Shown here: positions 1 to 8,064 of the stretch, in pieces | Position numbering within the stretch: the first letter of the stretch is position 1 | Layout: each line of letters opens with the position of its first letter | Assembly (NCBI GenBank): GCA_965242775.1 | Contig: CBDETI010000024.1 | Location: 62,001-126,000, forward strand | Length of the DNA: 64,000 nucleotides | Reading direction: 5' to 3' | DNA from: JAWPMT01 sp965242775 | GTDB taxonomy: Bacteria > Bacteroidota > Bacteroidia > Cytophagales > Cyclobacteriaceae | Position numbers and translations under genes: made by a program | The notes under the pieces: model-generated | Database searches by the model: none | The model's input: only the letters and a program-made list of their open reading frames with translations | Told to the model about the DNA's origin: nothing

Positions 1-404
1 TCCGTCACAATCAACTCCGACTCTCGAGTCATTTTTCTTTTGATCTTATACAAGACCTCTAGTAGGTCGCTACGGTCGAAGACATCAAGAAAAAACGGAC
101 ATAGCACTACATCAAAATTTATATCACTTTCCCAGGTCAAAAAGTCGTCCACTTGGAAACATACGGATGCCTTGGTAGTCCGCTTTCCCGCCAGAGTAGC
201 CATACGGCATGATTTTTCAACGTAGTGTACCGAACAAGCCGGCAGATGACACAGGCACTCACCCGTGCCCCCGCCCAAAATAAGGACTTGCGAACCGGGT
301 CTTACTTCCGTCAGAAAATGGTTGCTAGCTCTGTCCAATCGCTCACCGAACGTCATTTGCTTTAGCCGGTCATAGAAAGGAGCTATTTGATTGAAGTTGT
401 TCAA
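1..404 (-). CDS. Class I SAM-dependent methyltransferase, cut by the left edge
   Basis: Reading the minus strand from a TTG at 404 gives an open frame to the window edge, about 134 residues, beginning NNFNQIAPFYDRL. Residues near 42-50 read VLILGGGTGE, the glycine-rich SAM-binding motif I of class I methyltransferases, and an acidic residue (VEKS) ends the second strand about 20 residues later. The TTG start overlaps the TGA stop of the UbiA-like gene, so the two are translationally coupled. The C-terminal half lies outside the window. The substrate cannot be read from the sequence. Coupling to a prenyltransferase-like protein makes a lipid or quinone substrate possible, but that is inference. 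Confidence 0.75.
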   Translation of the reverse strand, partial: MNNFNQIAPFYDRLKQMTFGERLDRASNHFLTEVRPGSQVLILGGGTGECLCHLPACSVHYVEKSCRMATLAGKRTTKASVCFQVDDFLTWESDINFDVVLCPFFLDVFDRSDLLEVLYKIKRKMTRESELIVT

Positions 405-1207
405 ATCAAAGCCAATGGCATGGCAAGAAGAAAGATCCCATCTCCAAGAATCCGGTATCGATCTTTTTGGATAAAGAAACCCGGAAAGAGGAGAATAATT
501 CCTAGCAGGAAGGAACCTATTAATATGAAAGCCTGATATCTCCAGGGTAAATGCTGCATACTGAACCCTAACACTGTATTGATTACCAGTAATACCGCTA
601 TTGCTTTTTGCAGATACGTGGAAGTCACGCGCGTTCCTATAGATTCCAAGCCTTCCAATCTATCTTCTTCAGCTTCCAAAAGAGCGAAAAGAAGTAAGTT
701 GGAAAGTGCGAGAAGTGCAAGCTCTGCGGTCATGATCACAATATCATGGCGCCCGCCAACATACACTACCAAGGGCAGCGTACAGCCGCAGGCGAAGCAG
801 CACGCCACAACTAATTCTTTGAGTCGAAGTTGCGCAAGGTATCTGGAAAAAAGCAGGTAGACACCACAAATGGCTGCCAAAAAAATGCCTCCAGTCAGAA
901 GCCTTACAGGAACCAGGAACAGGGAACCCACTCCTAATATCACAGCTACAATCATCAACGTGACCAGGATGCCCCTTCTCTTGGCATAGAACTTTCTTCG
1001 TTCTGCGTGAGCTTCATATAATCTGGAGTCATGCCAGTGATCAAAGAGATAAACAAACCAAATCGCACTGAACAAAGCCATATACGTGGCATTGCTAATT
1101 GTCACTTCCAGGCTACGACCAAGTAAGAGCAAAATAGAAATGGCTCCCGCCGATACATCTAGCGAGAGCCATCTCATATAAGTATAAAGGCGGAAAAAGC
1201 GCCCCAA
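401..1207 (-). CDS. UbiA-like integral membrane protein
   Basis: This 268-residue protein has about eight hydrophobic segments. Between the second and third lies the acidic stretch YLFDHWHDSRL, and later EAEEDRLEG, which occupy the places of the two Asp-rich motifs of UbiA prenyltransferases. The match to canonical NDxxDxxxD is weak, so this is a divergent member or an enzyme of changed specificity. It begins 11 bases after atpG ends, so it probably sits at the tail of the ATP synthase transcript, and it overlaps the methyltransferase by four bases. A role in modifying a prenylated lipid or quinone is inference only. Confidence 0.55.
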   Translation of the reverse strand: MGRFFRLYTYMRWLSLDVSAGAISILLLLGRSLEVTISNATYMALFSAIWFVYLFDHWHDSRLYEAHAERRKFYAKRRGILVTLMIVAVILGVGSLFLVPVRLLTGGIFLAAICGVYLLFSRYLAQLRLKELVVACCFACGCTLPLVVYVGGRHDIVIMTAELALLALSNLLLFALLEAEEDRLEGLESIGTRVTSTYLQKAIAVLLVINTVLGFSMQHLPWRYQAFILIGSFLLGIILLFPGFFIQKDRYRILGDGIFLLAMPLALI

Positions 1208-1217
1208 AACACAAGAC

Positions 1218-2111
1218 CTAAGAACCCTGGCTCAAGGCCTCCGCCCCACCTACAATCTCTAAGATCTCCTTGGTGATAGCAGCCTGACGGGTTCGGTTGT
1301 AAGTCAGTTTCAGTTCCTTCAACAATTCACCTGCATTGTCAGTAGCTTGATCCATTGCCGTCATCCTGGCCCCATGCTCGGAGGCATTGGACTCCAACAG
1401 CGCTTTATAGAATTGTATTTTCAAAGAATTAGGAATGATCTCTTCAAAAATTACCACTTTGGATGGCTCGAAAATGTAATCGATGCTATTGTTGATTGAT
1501 TCCTCAGCCACAGTGTTATTTGCAATAGGTAGAAATTGCTCATTTCTCAATATTTGAGTCGCGACATTTTTAAACTCGTTGAAGATCAATTCCACTTTAT
1601 CAAATCGCTCGTCCCTGAAGCCATCCATTGCAAACTGAGCTGCTTCACGAACATTGTCAAAAGACAAATTGCCAAATAGAGAATAGTAATCTTCAACTAT
1701 TTTATAGCCGCGTTTTTTGAAGTAATCGTAGGAGCGCTTGCCTACAGGGAGAATATGTACGTTTCCTGATCGCTCAAGATGACTGTATTTCTCAGAAATA
1801 AGCGCTCTGGTAAACTTGAATACGTTGCTATTGAAAGCTCCGCACAAGCCTCTATCGGAGGTCACCACCACTAAAAGAACGTTGTTGACCGACCGCTCAT
1901 CAGCATAGGGGTTGTTCAGGTTTTCCGTCTCAGCAGAACCCGCAACATTTTGTATGATAGCAGATAACTTCTGGGAGTAAGGTCTCATCTGCATGATCCT
2001 GTCCTGAGCTCGTCGCAATTTCGCCGCAGCCACCATTTTCATGGCCTTAGTGATCTGTTGCGTCGATGTGACCGACTGGATCCTGTTTTTTACCTCCTTT
2101 AAATTCGCCAT
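1218..2111 (-). CDS. atpG: F0F1 ATP synthase subunit gamma
   Basis: The gamma subunit is the rotating central stalk of F1. At 297 residues it has normal length. The N-terminal helix (LKEVKNRIQSVTSTQQITKAMKMVAAAKLRRAQ) and the C-terminal helix (GARMTAMDQATDNAGELLKELKLTYNRTRQAAITKEILEI) are the two strongly conserved parts of the family; they form the coiled coil inside the catalytic hexamer. It follows atpA by nine bases. It is the last synthase gene here; genes for the beta and epsilon subunits are absent from the window, as is common in Bacteroidota where they are encoded elsewhere. Confidence 0.98.
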   Translation of the reverse strand: MANLKEVKNRIQSVTSTQQITKAMKMVAAAKLRRAQDRIMQMRPYSQKLSAIIQNVAGSAETENLNNPYADERSVNNVLLVVVTSDRGLCGAFNSNVFKFTRALISEKYSHLERSGNVHILPVGKRSYDYFKKRGYKIVEDYYSLFGNLSFDNVREAAQFAMDGFRDERFDKVELIFNEFKNVATQILRNEQFLPIANNTVAEESINNSIDYIFEPSKVVIFEEIIPNSLKIQFYKALLESNASEHGARMTAMDQATDNAGELLKELKLTYNRTRQAAITKEILEIVGGAEALSQGS

Positions 2112-2120
2112 GCGATTGTC

Positions 2121-3698
2121 TTAGTTGTAGTTAGCTGCCAGGTCTTTTGCCAGCTCTTCCAGCTTGGCATTGGCTTCTCCAAACTTCTTTTTGTCTTTCA
2201 GCAAGGCCAGGACATCCGGATGTTGTGATCTCAAAAGGGTCAGAAACTCGTTTTCAAACTGTTTCACCTTGTTTTCCGGAACTTTATCGAGATAGCCCTT
2301 GGTCGAAACATAGATGATAGCCACTTGCTCCTCCACATGTACTGGCGAGTATTGTGCCTGCTTCAGGATTTCCTGGTTTCTTCTACCTCTATCAATTGTT
2401 CTCTGCGTAGCTGCATCCAGATCGGATCCAAACTTGGCGAACGCCTCAAGTTCTCGGAATTGTGCCTGATCTAACTTCAGCGTTCCCGCTACTTTCTTCA
2501 TCGATTTGATCTGAGCCGAACCTCCCACTCTGGACACTGATATACCCACATTAATGGCAGGCCTGATACCTGCGTTGAAGAGGTTGGTCTCCAGGAATAT
2601 CTGACCATCGGTGATTGATATCACGTTCGTCGGAATATACGCGGAAACGTCGCCGGCCTGAGTCTCAATGATTGGTAGCGCCGTGAGTGAACCACCACCT
2701 TTTACTTTTCCTTTCAAAGTCTCGGGCAAATCGTTCATCTGTGCAGCGATGCTATCGTCGTTGATGACCTTTGCTGCACGCTCTAGTAAACGCGAGTGCA
2801 AGTAGAAAACATCTCCTGGATAAGCTTCGCGTCCCGGAGGTCTTCTCAGAAGCAAAGACACTTCCCTGTAGGATACCGCCTGCTTGGATAAGTCATCATA
2901 TACCACAAGTGCCGGCCTTCCAGTATCTCTAAAATATTCGCCAATAGCTGCGCCAGTAAAAGGAGCGAAGAATTGCATCGGAGCTGGATCCGATGCGGCT
3001 GCACTTACTACCACTGTATAGGCCATTGCTCCAGCTTTCTCAAGTGTCGAAACAATACCGGCAACAGTCGATGCCTTTTGCCCTACCGCTACATAAATAC
3101 AATAGACCGGCTCACCAGCTTCGAAAAAGGATTTTTGATTGATGATTGTATCGATAGCCACAGCCGTTTTACCGGTCTGACGATCCCCGATGATCAATTC
3201 CCGTTGGCCACGACCAATAGGGATCATTGAATCGATGGCTTTGATGCCCGTTTGCATAGGCTCACTCACCGGCTCACGATAAATAACTCCGGGAGCTTTC
3301 CGTTCGATGGGCATCTCATAAGTTTCACCTTCGATCGGTCCTTTACCATCAATCGGCTCGCCAAGTGTATCAACTACCCTGCCACACATGCCATCACCGA
3401 CATTCACTGAGCCGATCCGGCCCGTTCTTTTGACACTGTCACCTTCTTTTATTTCGCTGGAATCACCAAGGATCACCGCTCCAACGTTATCCTCTTCCAG
3501 GTTCAATACTAAAGCGTTGAGTCCATTTTCAAATTCCAGCAACTCACCAGCTAGTGCGTTGGACAAACCATAAATACGAGCTACTCCATCACCGACTTGG
3601 AGAACGGTTCCGATTTCTTCCAGTTCCGCCTCGGTTTTAAAGCCGGAAAGTTGCTCTCTCAGTATTGCTGATACTTCGTCTGGTCTTACGTCTGCCAT
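2121..3698 (-). CDS. atpA: F0F1 ATP synthase subunit alpha
   Basis: Non-catalytic nucleotide-binding subunit of the F1 hexamer, 525 residues. The Walker A loop GDRQTGKTA is at about residues 170-178, and the family signature PAINVGISVSRVGGSAQ is near 380-396. The N-terminal beta barrel is intact (VLQVGDGVARIYGLSNALAGELLEF). The ATG at 3698 follows atpH by 27 bases. Nothing unusual is seen in length or motifs. Confidence 0.98.
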   Translation of the reverse strand: MADVRPDEVSAILREQLSGFKTEAELEEIGTVLQVGDGVARIYGLSNALAGELLEFENGLNALVLNLEEDNVGAVILGDSSEIKEGDSVKRTGRIGSVNVGDGMCGRVVDTLGEPIDGKGPIEGETYEMPIERKAPGVIYREPVSEPMQTGIKAIDSMIPIGRGQRELIIGDRQTGKTAVAIDTIINQKSFFEAGEPVYCIYVAVGQKASTVAGIVSTLEKAGAMAYTVVVSAAASDPAPMQFFAPFTGAAIGEYFRDTGRPALVVYDDLSKQAVSYREVSLLLRRPPGREAYPGDVFYLHSRLLERAAKVINDDSIAAQMNDLPETLKGKVKGGGSLTALPIIETQAGDVSAYIPTNVISITDGQIFLETNLFNAGIRPAINVGISVSRVGGSAQIKSMKKVAGTLKLDQAQFRELEAFAKFGSDLDAATQRTIDRGRRNQEILKQAQYSPVHVEEQVAIIYVSTKGYLDKVPENKVKQFENEFLTLLRSQHPDVLALLKDKKKFGEANAKLEELAKDLAANYN

Positions 3699-3725
3699 AT
3701 CCTTATAAATTGTACGCTAGTTGCG

Positions 3726-4271
3726 TTAGTTTTTTTCTTTACTAAATTTCAATTTCAATGAGCGGAGTTGGCCACTGACACTAGCGTCTAGCCTCTTGTC
3801 ACCGATGGTGAGTTCGTATCCTCCAATTATCTCCGAATTCACCTTTTCCTCTAAGACGGGTGATTTTCCGGTCAGGCTTTTGACAAGCCCTTCAAATTCT
3901 TTCTTCAATTTTGCATCTACTGCCACCGCTGTAGTCAATGTGGCTTTTTGCAGTCCTTTTTTCTGATTGAACAGAGAGATAAACTCTTGAGCGATTTCAT
4001 AGAGCACGTTTTCCCTGTTCTTCCGGATGGTGATGTCGAAAAATTTCATCGTGAGTTCATTCACCTTTCCTTGAAATATTTTCTTGACAATCCCCGCTTT
4101 TCTAAGATGAGGAATCACCGGGCTGTTCAACATAAGCAAAAAGTCCCTGTTGCTCTCGCACAGTTCGATAAACGAATCCAGATCGGATTTTACTTTGTCT
4201 TCAACCTTCTGCTCAATAGATAAATCCAGCAGGGGAGTAGCGTACCTTATGGCAATTCTCTGTGCGGACAT
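3726..4271 (-). CDS. atpH: F0F1 ATP synthase subunit delta
   Basis: The delta subunit (OSCP homologue) joins the peripheral stalk to the top of F1. The 181 residues fit the family: an N-terminal helical domain (RIAIRYATPLLDLSIEQ) and a C-terminal part ending in SEIIGGYELTIGDKRLDASVSGQLRSLK, which corresponds to the conserved delta signature. It starts two bases after atpF ends, consistent with translational coupling. Sequence conservation in this family is low, but the position between b and alpha settles the call. Confidence 0.95.
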   Translation of the reverse strand: MSAQRIAIRYATPLLDLSIEQKVEDKVKSDLDSFIELCESNRDFLLMLNSPVIPHLRKAGIVKKIFQGKVNELTMKFFDITIRKNRENVLYEIAQEFISLFNQKKGLQKATLTTAVAVDAKLKKEFEGLVKSLTGKSPVLEEKVNSEIIGGYELTIGDKRLDASVSGQLRSLKLKFSKEKN

Positions 4272-4273
4272 CC

Positions 4274-4768
4274 TTAGTTTACTTTAACCTCTCCTAAGAA
4301 CTTTTGAACCAGTTCCTTCTGCGACTTTTCGTCTTTCAACTTTTCTCTTATCACCTTTTCGGCAATTTCAAGAGATAGGCTCGATACCAGCTCTTTCACT
4401 TCAGCCAAAGCAGCATTTTTATCTGCAGCAATGGTAGCACGAGCGTCTTCCAGCATTTTCTCTGATATTTTGGTTGTCTCAGCCTTTGCGTCCTCTTTTA
4501 TCTGATTGGCTGCTTCGGTGGCTTTTTTGAGCATTTCGTCGCGCTCCGCCCGAGCCTCTTTCAACAGATATTCATTGTCTGCCTTGATCTGAGCCATTTC
4601 TTCCTTGGCTCTTTCTGCCGCTTCTAGCGCATCTGCTATGGTGTGTTCCCTGGCTCTTAGCGCACTTGAGATCGGTTTCCAGACAAACGCAGCTAAAACC
4701 AAAAAAACGATGACAAACACCACAGTTTGCCAAAAGAAAAGACCTATGCCGGGGGTAAGTAATTCCAT
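4274..4768 (-). CDS. atpF: F0F1 ATP synthase subunit b
   Basis: Peripheral stalk subunit of 164 residues. One N-terminal membrane helix (about residues 8-28, LFFWQTVVFVIVFLVLAAFVWKP) is followed by a long charged helix rich in Ala, Glu and Lys that would dimerise as a coiled coil. The ATG at 4768 puts the membrane helix at the correct place. A 62-base gap separates it from atpE. Confidence 0.96.
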   Translation of the reverse strand: MELLTPGIGLFFWQTVVFVIVFLVLAAFVWKPISSALRAREHTIADALEAAERAKEEMAQIKADNEYLLKEARAERDEMLKKATEAANQIKEDAKAETTKISEKMLEDARATIAADKNAALAEVKELVSSLSLEIAEKVIREKLKDEKSQKELVQKFLGEVKVN

Positions 4769-4830
4769 GATAATTTTTTTTAAAGGGAATTGCGGTCAAG
4801 CACCAGCAATTCCCTTATTTAATAAAGTAA

Positions 4831-5076
4831 TTAGCCTTTGAGCGAGATCAAGAAACAGACCACAACACCAAAAAGCGCAATAACTTCGATCAGTGCAGCG
4901 ATGATAAGCATTGCTGTTTGAACCCGTCCAGCAGCTTCTGGCTGTCTTGCCATAGCTTCCATTGCTGAACCGCCAATTCGACCGATACCAAGACCTGCGC
5001 CAATCGCAACAAGTCCGGCACCAATACCAGCGCCCATAATCGCTAAACTCATGTCCATTAAAATTGAAAGTAACAT
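4831..5076 (-). CDS. atpE: F0F1 ATP synthase subunit c
   Basis: Proteolipid of the rotor ring, 81 residues forming two membrane helices. Helix 1 carries the glycine repeat GAGIGAGLVAIGAGLGIG, the polar loop is ARQPE, and helix 2 holds the ion-binding glutamate in AALIEVIALFG. No Na+-type ligand pattern (Gln in helix 1 with Glu-Ser in helix 2) is visible, so a proton-coupled ring is the simpler reading. The ATG at 5076 gives a short leader MLLSILMD before the first helix; the ATG five or seven codons on is also possible. Confidence 0.96.
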   Translation of the reverse strand: MLLSILMDMSLAIMGAGIGAGLVAIGAGLGIGRIGGSAMEAMARQPEAAGRVQTAMLIIAALIEVIALFGVVVCFLISLKG

Positions 5077-5106
5077 GTTTATATAATTAGTAATTGAACA
5101 TTTCTA

Positions 5107-6126
5107 TTAATGATGATCATCCACAGCCATGCCGATATACATCGACGAAAACATTGTAAAGACATAGGCCTGGATGGTCGCAACCAAAATTTCGATAAAA
5201 GTGATGACCGTAACCACTACTGTGCTACCAACGCCTACCAGGTAGGAGTGGAATATAAAAGTCAAACTCAACAAACTCAGAATAACAATATGGCCGGCAG
5301 TGATCGCCACGAACAACCTAACCATGAGTGATACCGGTTTTGTGAATATCCCAATGATCTCCACCGGTACAATGATCGGCTTCAAAGCAAGTGGTACGCC
5401 GGGAGTATTGAAAATGTGACCCCAGTAGTGCTTGTTACCACTTAGGTTGGTCCATAGGAAAGTACCTATTGCCAGCACCATCGTTACCGCAATATTACCT
5501 GTCATGTTGGCCGCTCCTGGGAGCAAACCAAGCAAATTTCCAAACCAGACGAAAAAGAACAGTGAAAGCATGTATGGGAGGTACCGCTCATATTTCTTCT
5601 CACCAATATTAGGCTTCACAATCTCATCTCTTACAAAAATGATGATTGGCTCAAAGAAAGATTGAATCCCACGAGGTGCCTTCCCTTCGTTTTTCTTGTA
5701 TCCTCTCGCAACGGCGAAAAACACCAATAGCATCAGCGCCGCATCTATAAAAACAAACAATACATTTTTCGTGATAGAAAAATCAATAATGTGCGTTCCG
5801 TCTTGGGCGGTGATGTGATCATGATCCATTACGTAGCCATTATAAGGCACTGGATTATGGTCATCATCAAAGAAGTTGGACGAAGAAAATATGTCGATTC
5901 CATTCTCAGAATACAAGATCACAGGTAAGTGCACCTCCACACCATGCATGATCTCCCAAACATGGGAATCCATAATGTGGTGGTTGATCATTTCTCCTGG
6001 GTTGAAGCTCTCTCCATCCGCGCTATCTGCAGCTAGAAGGGTTTGAGAAGACAACAGTAGGAATCCAAAAAGTAAAGAACTGATTTTCAAAGGATTGAGA
6101 GTCTGGAAATTGAAGCTTTTTTTCAT
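5107..6126 (-). CDS. atpB: F0F1 ATP synthase subunit a
   Basis: Stator membrane subunit that forms the proton half-channels. At 339 residues it is longer than the roughly 270 of Escherichia coli, because of an N-terminal signal-like segment (LKISSLLFGFLLLSSQTLLAA) and an extra periplasmic region of about 90 residues rich in His and Asp. The essential arginine is in SLMVRLFVAITAGH, and the protein ends in a five-helix core. The long N-terminus is usual for Bacteroidota. Its ATG overlaps the stop of the atpI-like gene (ATGA, 6123-6126). Confidence 0.97.
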   Translation of the reverse strand: MKKSFNFQTLNPLKISSLLFGFLLLSSQTLLAADSADGESFNPGEMINHHIMDSHVWEIMHGVEVHLPVILYSENGIDIFSSSNFFDDDHNPVPYNGYVMDHDHITAQDGTHIIDFSITKNVLFVFIDAALMLLVFFAVARGYKKNEGKAPRGIQSFFEPIIIFVRDEIVKPNIGEKKYERYLPYMLSLFFFVWFGNLLGLLPGAANMTGNIAVTMVLAIGTFLWTNLSGNKHYWGHIFNTPGVPLALKPIIVPVEIIGIFTKPVSLMVRLFVAITAGHIVILSLLSLTFIFHSYLVGVGSTVVVTVITFIEILVATIQAYVFTMFSSMYIGMAVDDHH

Positions 6127-6506
6127 TTTGAATTGTTCTTCCCTGAATTCGGCCGCAAGTTACTGAACACTAAGATCATTTCAAATGCAAGGTAGCACAA
6201 ATACACACCTGCAAACTGTATTATCAACGGCTGCAAATTTTCAATCTCTGCAATGATCAGAATTAAGAGAAAAAAGACCGCTGTTATCAATCGCAGTGAC
6301 AAGGAACCAAGTGCGTAAAGCACGAATCTCGGGCGATCTTTCTCCCCCATATTCAAGACCCATGAAACCAATGTCGATTGCAAGAAAAAGAAACAGATCA
6401 TCCATGGAAAAAGTGGATGAAACTGCCAAGGCAGCGGTATGGGCAACCAGTCCAACAACAATAAACTCGATGAAATAGCTATAATCCCAATGAAATAGCG
6501 AATCAT
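6123..6506 (-). CDS. AtpI-like small membrane protein of the ATP synthase operon
   Basis: A 127-residue protein with four predicted membrane helices, starting MIRYFIGIIAIS. The start at 6506 was chosen because it overlaps the atpZ stop by four bases (ATGA) and because a longer in-frame extension to 6575 would lie inside atpZ and has no membrane-protein character. Position between atpZ and atpB is the place of atpI in many bacteria, where the product helps assemble the c ring. Sequence similarity to AtpI is not obvious by eye, so the function rests on location and topology. Confidence 0.75.
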   Translation of the reverse strand: MIRYFIGIIAISSSLLLLDWLPIPLPWQFHPLFPWMICFFFLQSTLVSWVLNMGEKDRPRFVLYALGSLSLRLITAVFFLLILIIAEIENLQPLIIQFAGVYLCYLAFEMILVFSNLRPNSGKNNSK

Positions 6507-6733
6507 GACAGCCTTTTCAGAAGATAAAAAATAGTACCCACCACCGCAACCAAGACACCTACAATGGTGATCCATGGCACAGTATTGCCTGCAAGCTCAT
6601 CCAACCTGTAAGCGCCCCAAACAGCGACTACATTGAAAATAACTACTTCAAAGGCCAGGCTGGAATACCTTAAATAATGTGCCCGATCATCAACTTTGGG
6701 CTTTGAAGAGTGGGGTTTCTTCGGTTTGACCAA
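6503..6733 (-). CDS. atpZ: AtpZ/AtpI family protein
   Basis: 76 residues with two membrane helices (SSLAFEVVIFNVVAVWGAYRLDE and WITIVGVLVAVVGTIFYLLKRL). The GAYRLDE segment between them resembles the G-x-x-L-D pattern of the AtpZ family, which is linked to Mg2+/Ca2+ handling and c-ring assembly. The start is a TTG at 6733; no ATG is available before the first helix. The gene overlaps the 3' end of the bactofilin gene by 44 bases, so its own ribosome binding site lies in that coding sequence. Confidence 0.8.
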   Translation of the reverse strand: MVKPKKPHSSKPKVDDRAHYLRYSSLAFEVVIFNVVAVWGAYRLDELAGNTVPWITIVGVLVAVVGTIFYLLKRLS

Positions 6734-7103
6734 TTTTAATTTCCTTGGTTTTCACACCCATCTTACAGCTTCCGTTGAAAGAAGCCCCCGATTCCACAAT
6801 GAGCTTGTTCGTAACAATATCTCCATCAATTACGGAGGTCGCCTTCAGTATAAGAAGATCAGAAATCTCCACCATGCCAGTTACATGACCTTCAATTTCT
6901 GCGTTTTGTGCTAAGACATTTCCCTCAATATGGGCCGATGGACCAAAGGCCGCTTTGGATTTTGTTTTCACATTACCAATCAGCTTGCCTTCAACTCTAA
7001 TGTTGCCAAAGGTTTCGATATTTCCTTCCAGAATGGTTCCCTTGCCAATAATGTTGCTTGAGTTGCTGTGTTCCTGGTCCTCTTTTTGGTCTTTATTAAA
7101 CAT
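6690..7103 (-). CDS. Bactofilin (polymer-forming cytoskeletal protein)
   Basis: 137 residues. After a polar, disordered N-terminus (MFNKDQKEDQEHSNSSN) the core shows the right-handed beta-helix repeat of bactofilins: IIGKGTILEGNIETFGNIRVEGKLIGNVK and further turns with a Val/Ile-x-Gly periodicity. Bactofilins self-assemble without nucleotide and often scaffold cell-wall enzymes. The upstream gene encodes an M23 peptidase, the classic partner. The ATG at 7103 is preferred; a TTG at 7124 would overlap the peptidase stop by four bases and is the alternative. Confidence 0.92.
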   Translation of the reverse strand: MFNKDQKEDQEHSNSSNIIGKGTILEGNIETFGNIRVEGKLIGNVKTKSKAAFGPSAHIEGNVLAQNAEIEGHVTGMVEISDLLILKATSVIDGDIVTNKLIVESGASFNGSCKMGVKTKEIKIGQTEETPLFKAQS

Positions 7104-7120
7104 TTGGTTCAAGTTTCTAC

Positions 7121-7987
7121 TCAAAATGCGATATAATTCTCTGGGTCTACTGCCTGACCTTCATTCCACAATTCAAAATGCAAATGTGGCCCTGAAGTAA
7201 GCTCTCCAGTATTGCCTATGATCGCAATAATCTCTCCTCCAAAGACAAAACTACCTACGTTTTTCAATAAATCCGAATTGTGTTTGTACACTGAAATAAG
7301 ATTACCACGGCTGTGCTGTATCCCTATTACGTAGCCACCTTCAAGGGTCCAGGAAGAAAAAATCACCACACCATCAGCCACACTTTTCACTGGTTCATCC
7401 TCCTTTGCTACCAAATCGGTCCCGTAGTGATCAACTGTCGGGTCAAAACCATCGGTGACAATGCCCTCGATAGGTTTGAACAGGTACACGTCCCTTAACT
7501 CATCTACTTCCTCCCCGCCGAATCGTACTAAACTCAGGTCATTTCGTTCATATTCCGCCCGAAAAGAGGAATCCACCTCGGAAAACCTGGAGTCAAATCC
7601 GAAATCTGCCGAAGCTGGGATTTCCGCATTGGGATCGGATAATGCTGCATATAAGCTGTCCTGCCCTTCCAGGATCAGTCGGATATTTTGAATGTACCTG
7701 TCCTTGGCTTTCATTTCTACCGTAAACGAATCTATTGCCATCGATAATTCTATGATCTGTCGATTCGCAACACTTTGCGCATACCTTGGGTCAAGCCACT
7801 GATTTAGCGCCGTAGAAATTATATAGAGGGCCAAACCCAGCATCACCAGAAAAATGACCGTGGCCAGAAGAATCACCCTGGCATAGTTAAAGCTTATGGT
7901 TTTCTTTTCGGCAAAATTCTCCTCATTGCGTATGATGAGTAAATACCGATTGGTGAGCCAACCTGATAAAGTCCTTTTAGTACTCAA
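7121..7987 (-). CDS. Membrane-anchored M23 (LytM-type) metallopeptidase
   Basis: 288 residues: a cytoplasmic leader (NRYLLIIRNEENFAEKKT), one membrane helix (about residues 36-60), a helical periplasmic linker and a C-terminal LytM domain. Zinc-binding motifs are intact: HYGTD (HxxxD) and the terminal HLHFELW (HxH). It should cut peptide cross-links in peptidoglycan. The start is a TTG at 7987; no ATG precedes the membrane helix. The stop is next to the bactofilin start, which suggests that the pair works together on cell shape. It is transcribed away from sprE. Confidence 0.92.
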   Translation of the reverse strand: MSTKRTLSGWLTNRYLLIIRNEENFAEKKTISFNYARVILLATVIFLVMLGLALYIISTALNQWLDPRYAQSVANRQIIELSMAIDSFTVEMKAKDRYIQNIRLILEGQDSLYAALSDPNAEIPASADFGFDSRFSEVDSSFRAEYERNDLSLVRFGGEEVDELRDVYLFKPIEGIVTDGFDPTVDHYGTDLVAKEDEPVKSVADGVVIFSSWTLEGGYVIGIQHSRGNLISVYKHNSDLLKNVGSFVFGGEIIAIIGNTGELTSGPHLHFELWNEGQAVDPENYIAF

Positions 7988-8035
7988 TGTTCAGCAGTTT
8001 TGAGCGTTGGCAAATATAGTTGAATAGCTACTGTT

Positions 8036-8043
8036 TATTTTTG
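8036..8043 (+). promoter_or_regulatory. Bacteroidota-type -7 promoter element before sprE
   Basis: TATTTTTG is a full match to TAnnTTTG, the -7 element recognised by the Bacteroidota primary sigma factor. It lies 22 bases before the GTG at 8065 chosen as the start of sprE. TTG triplets at 8020 and 8007 are candidates for the -33 element but neither has ideal spacing. Confidence 0.45.
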
Positions 8044-8064
8044 TACGCCTGCATAAAACCCAAA

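Noticed and set aside
4572..4841. Two small frames over atpF
   Set aside because: They overlap atpF fully and lack any membrane or domain pattern.
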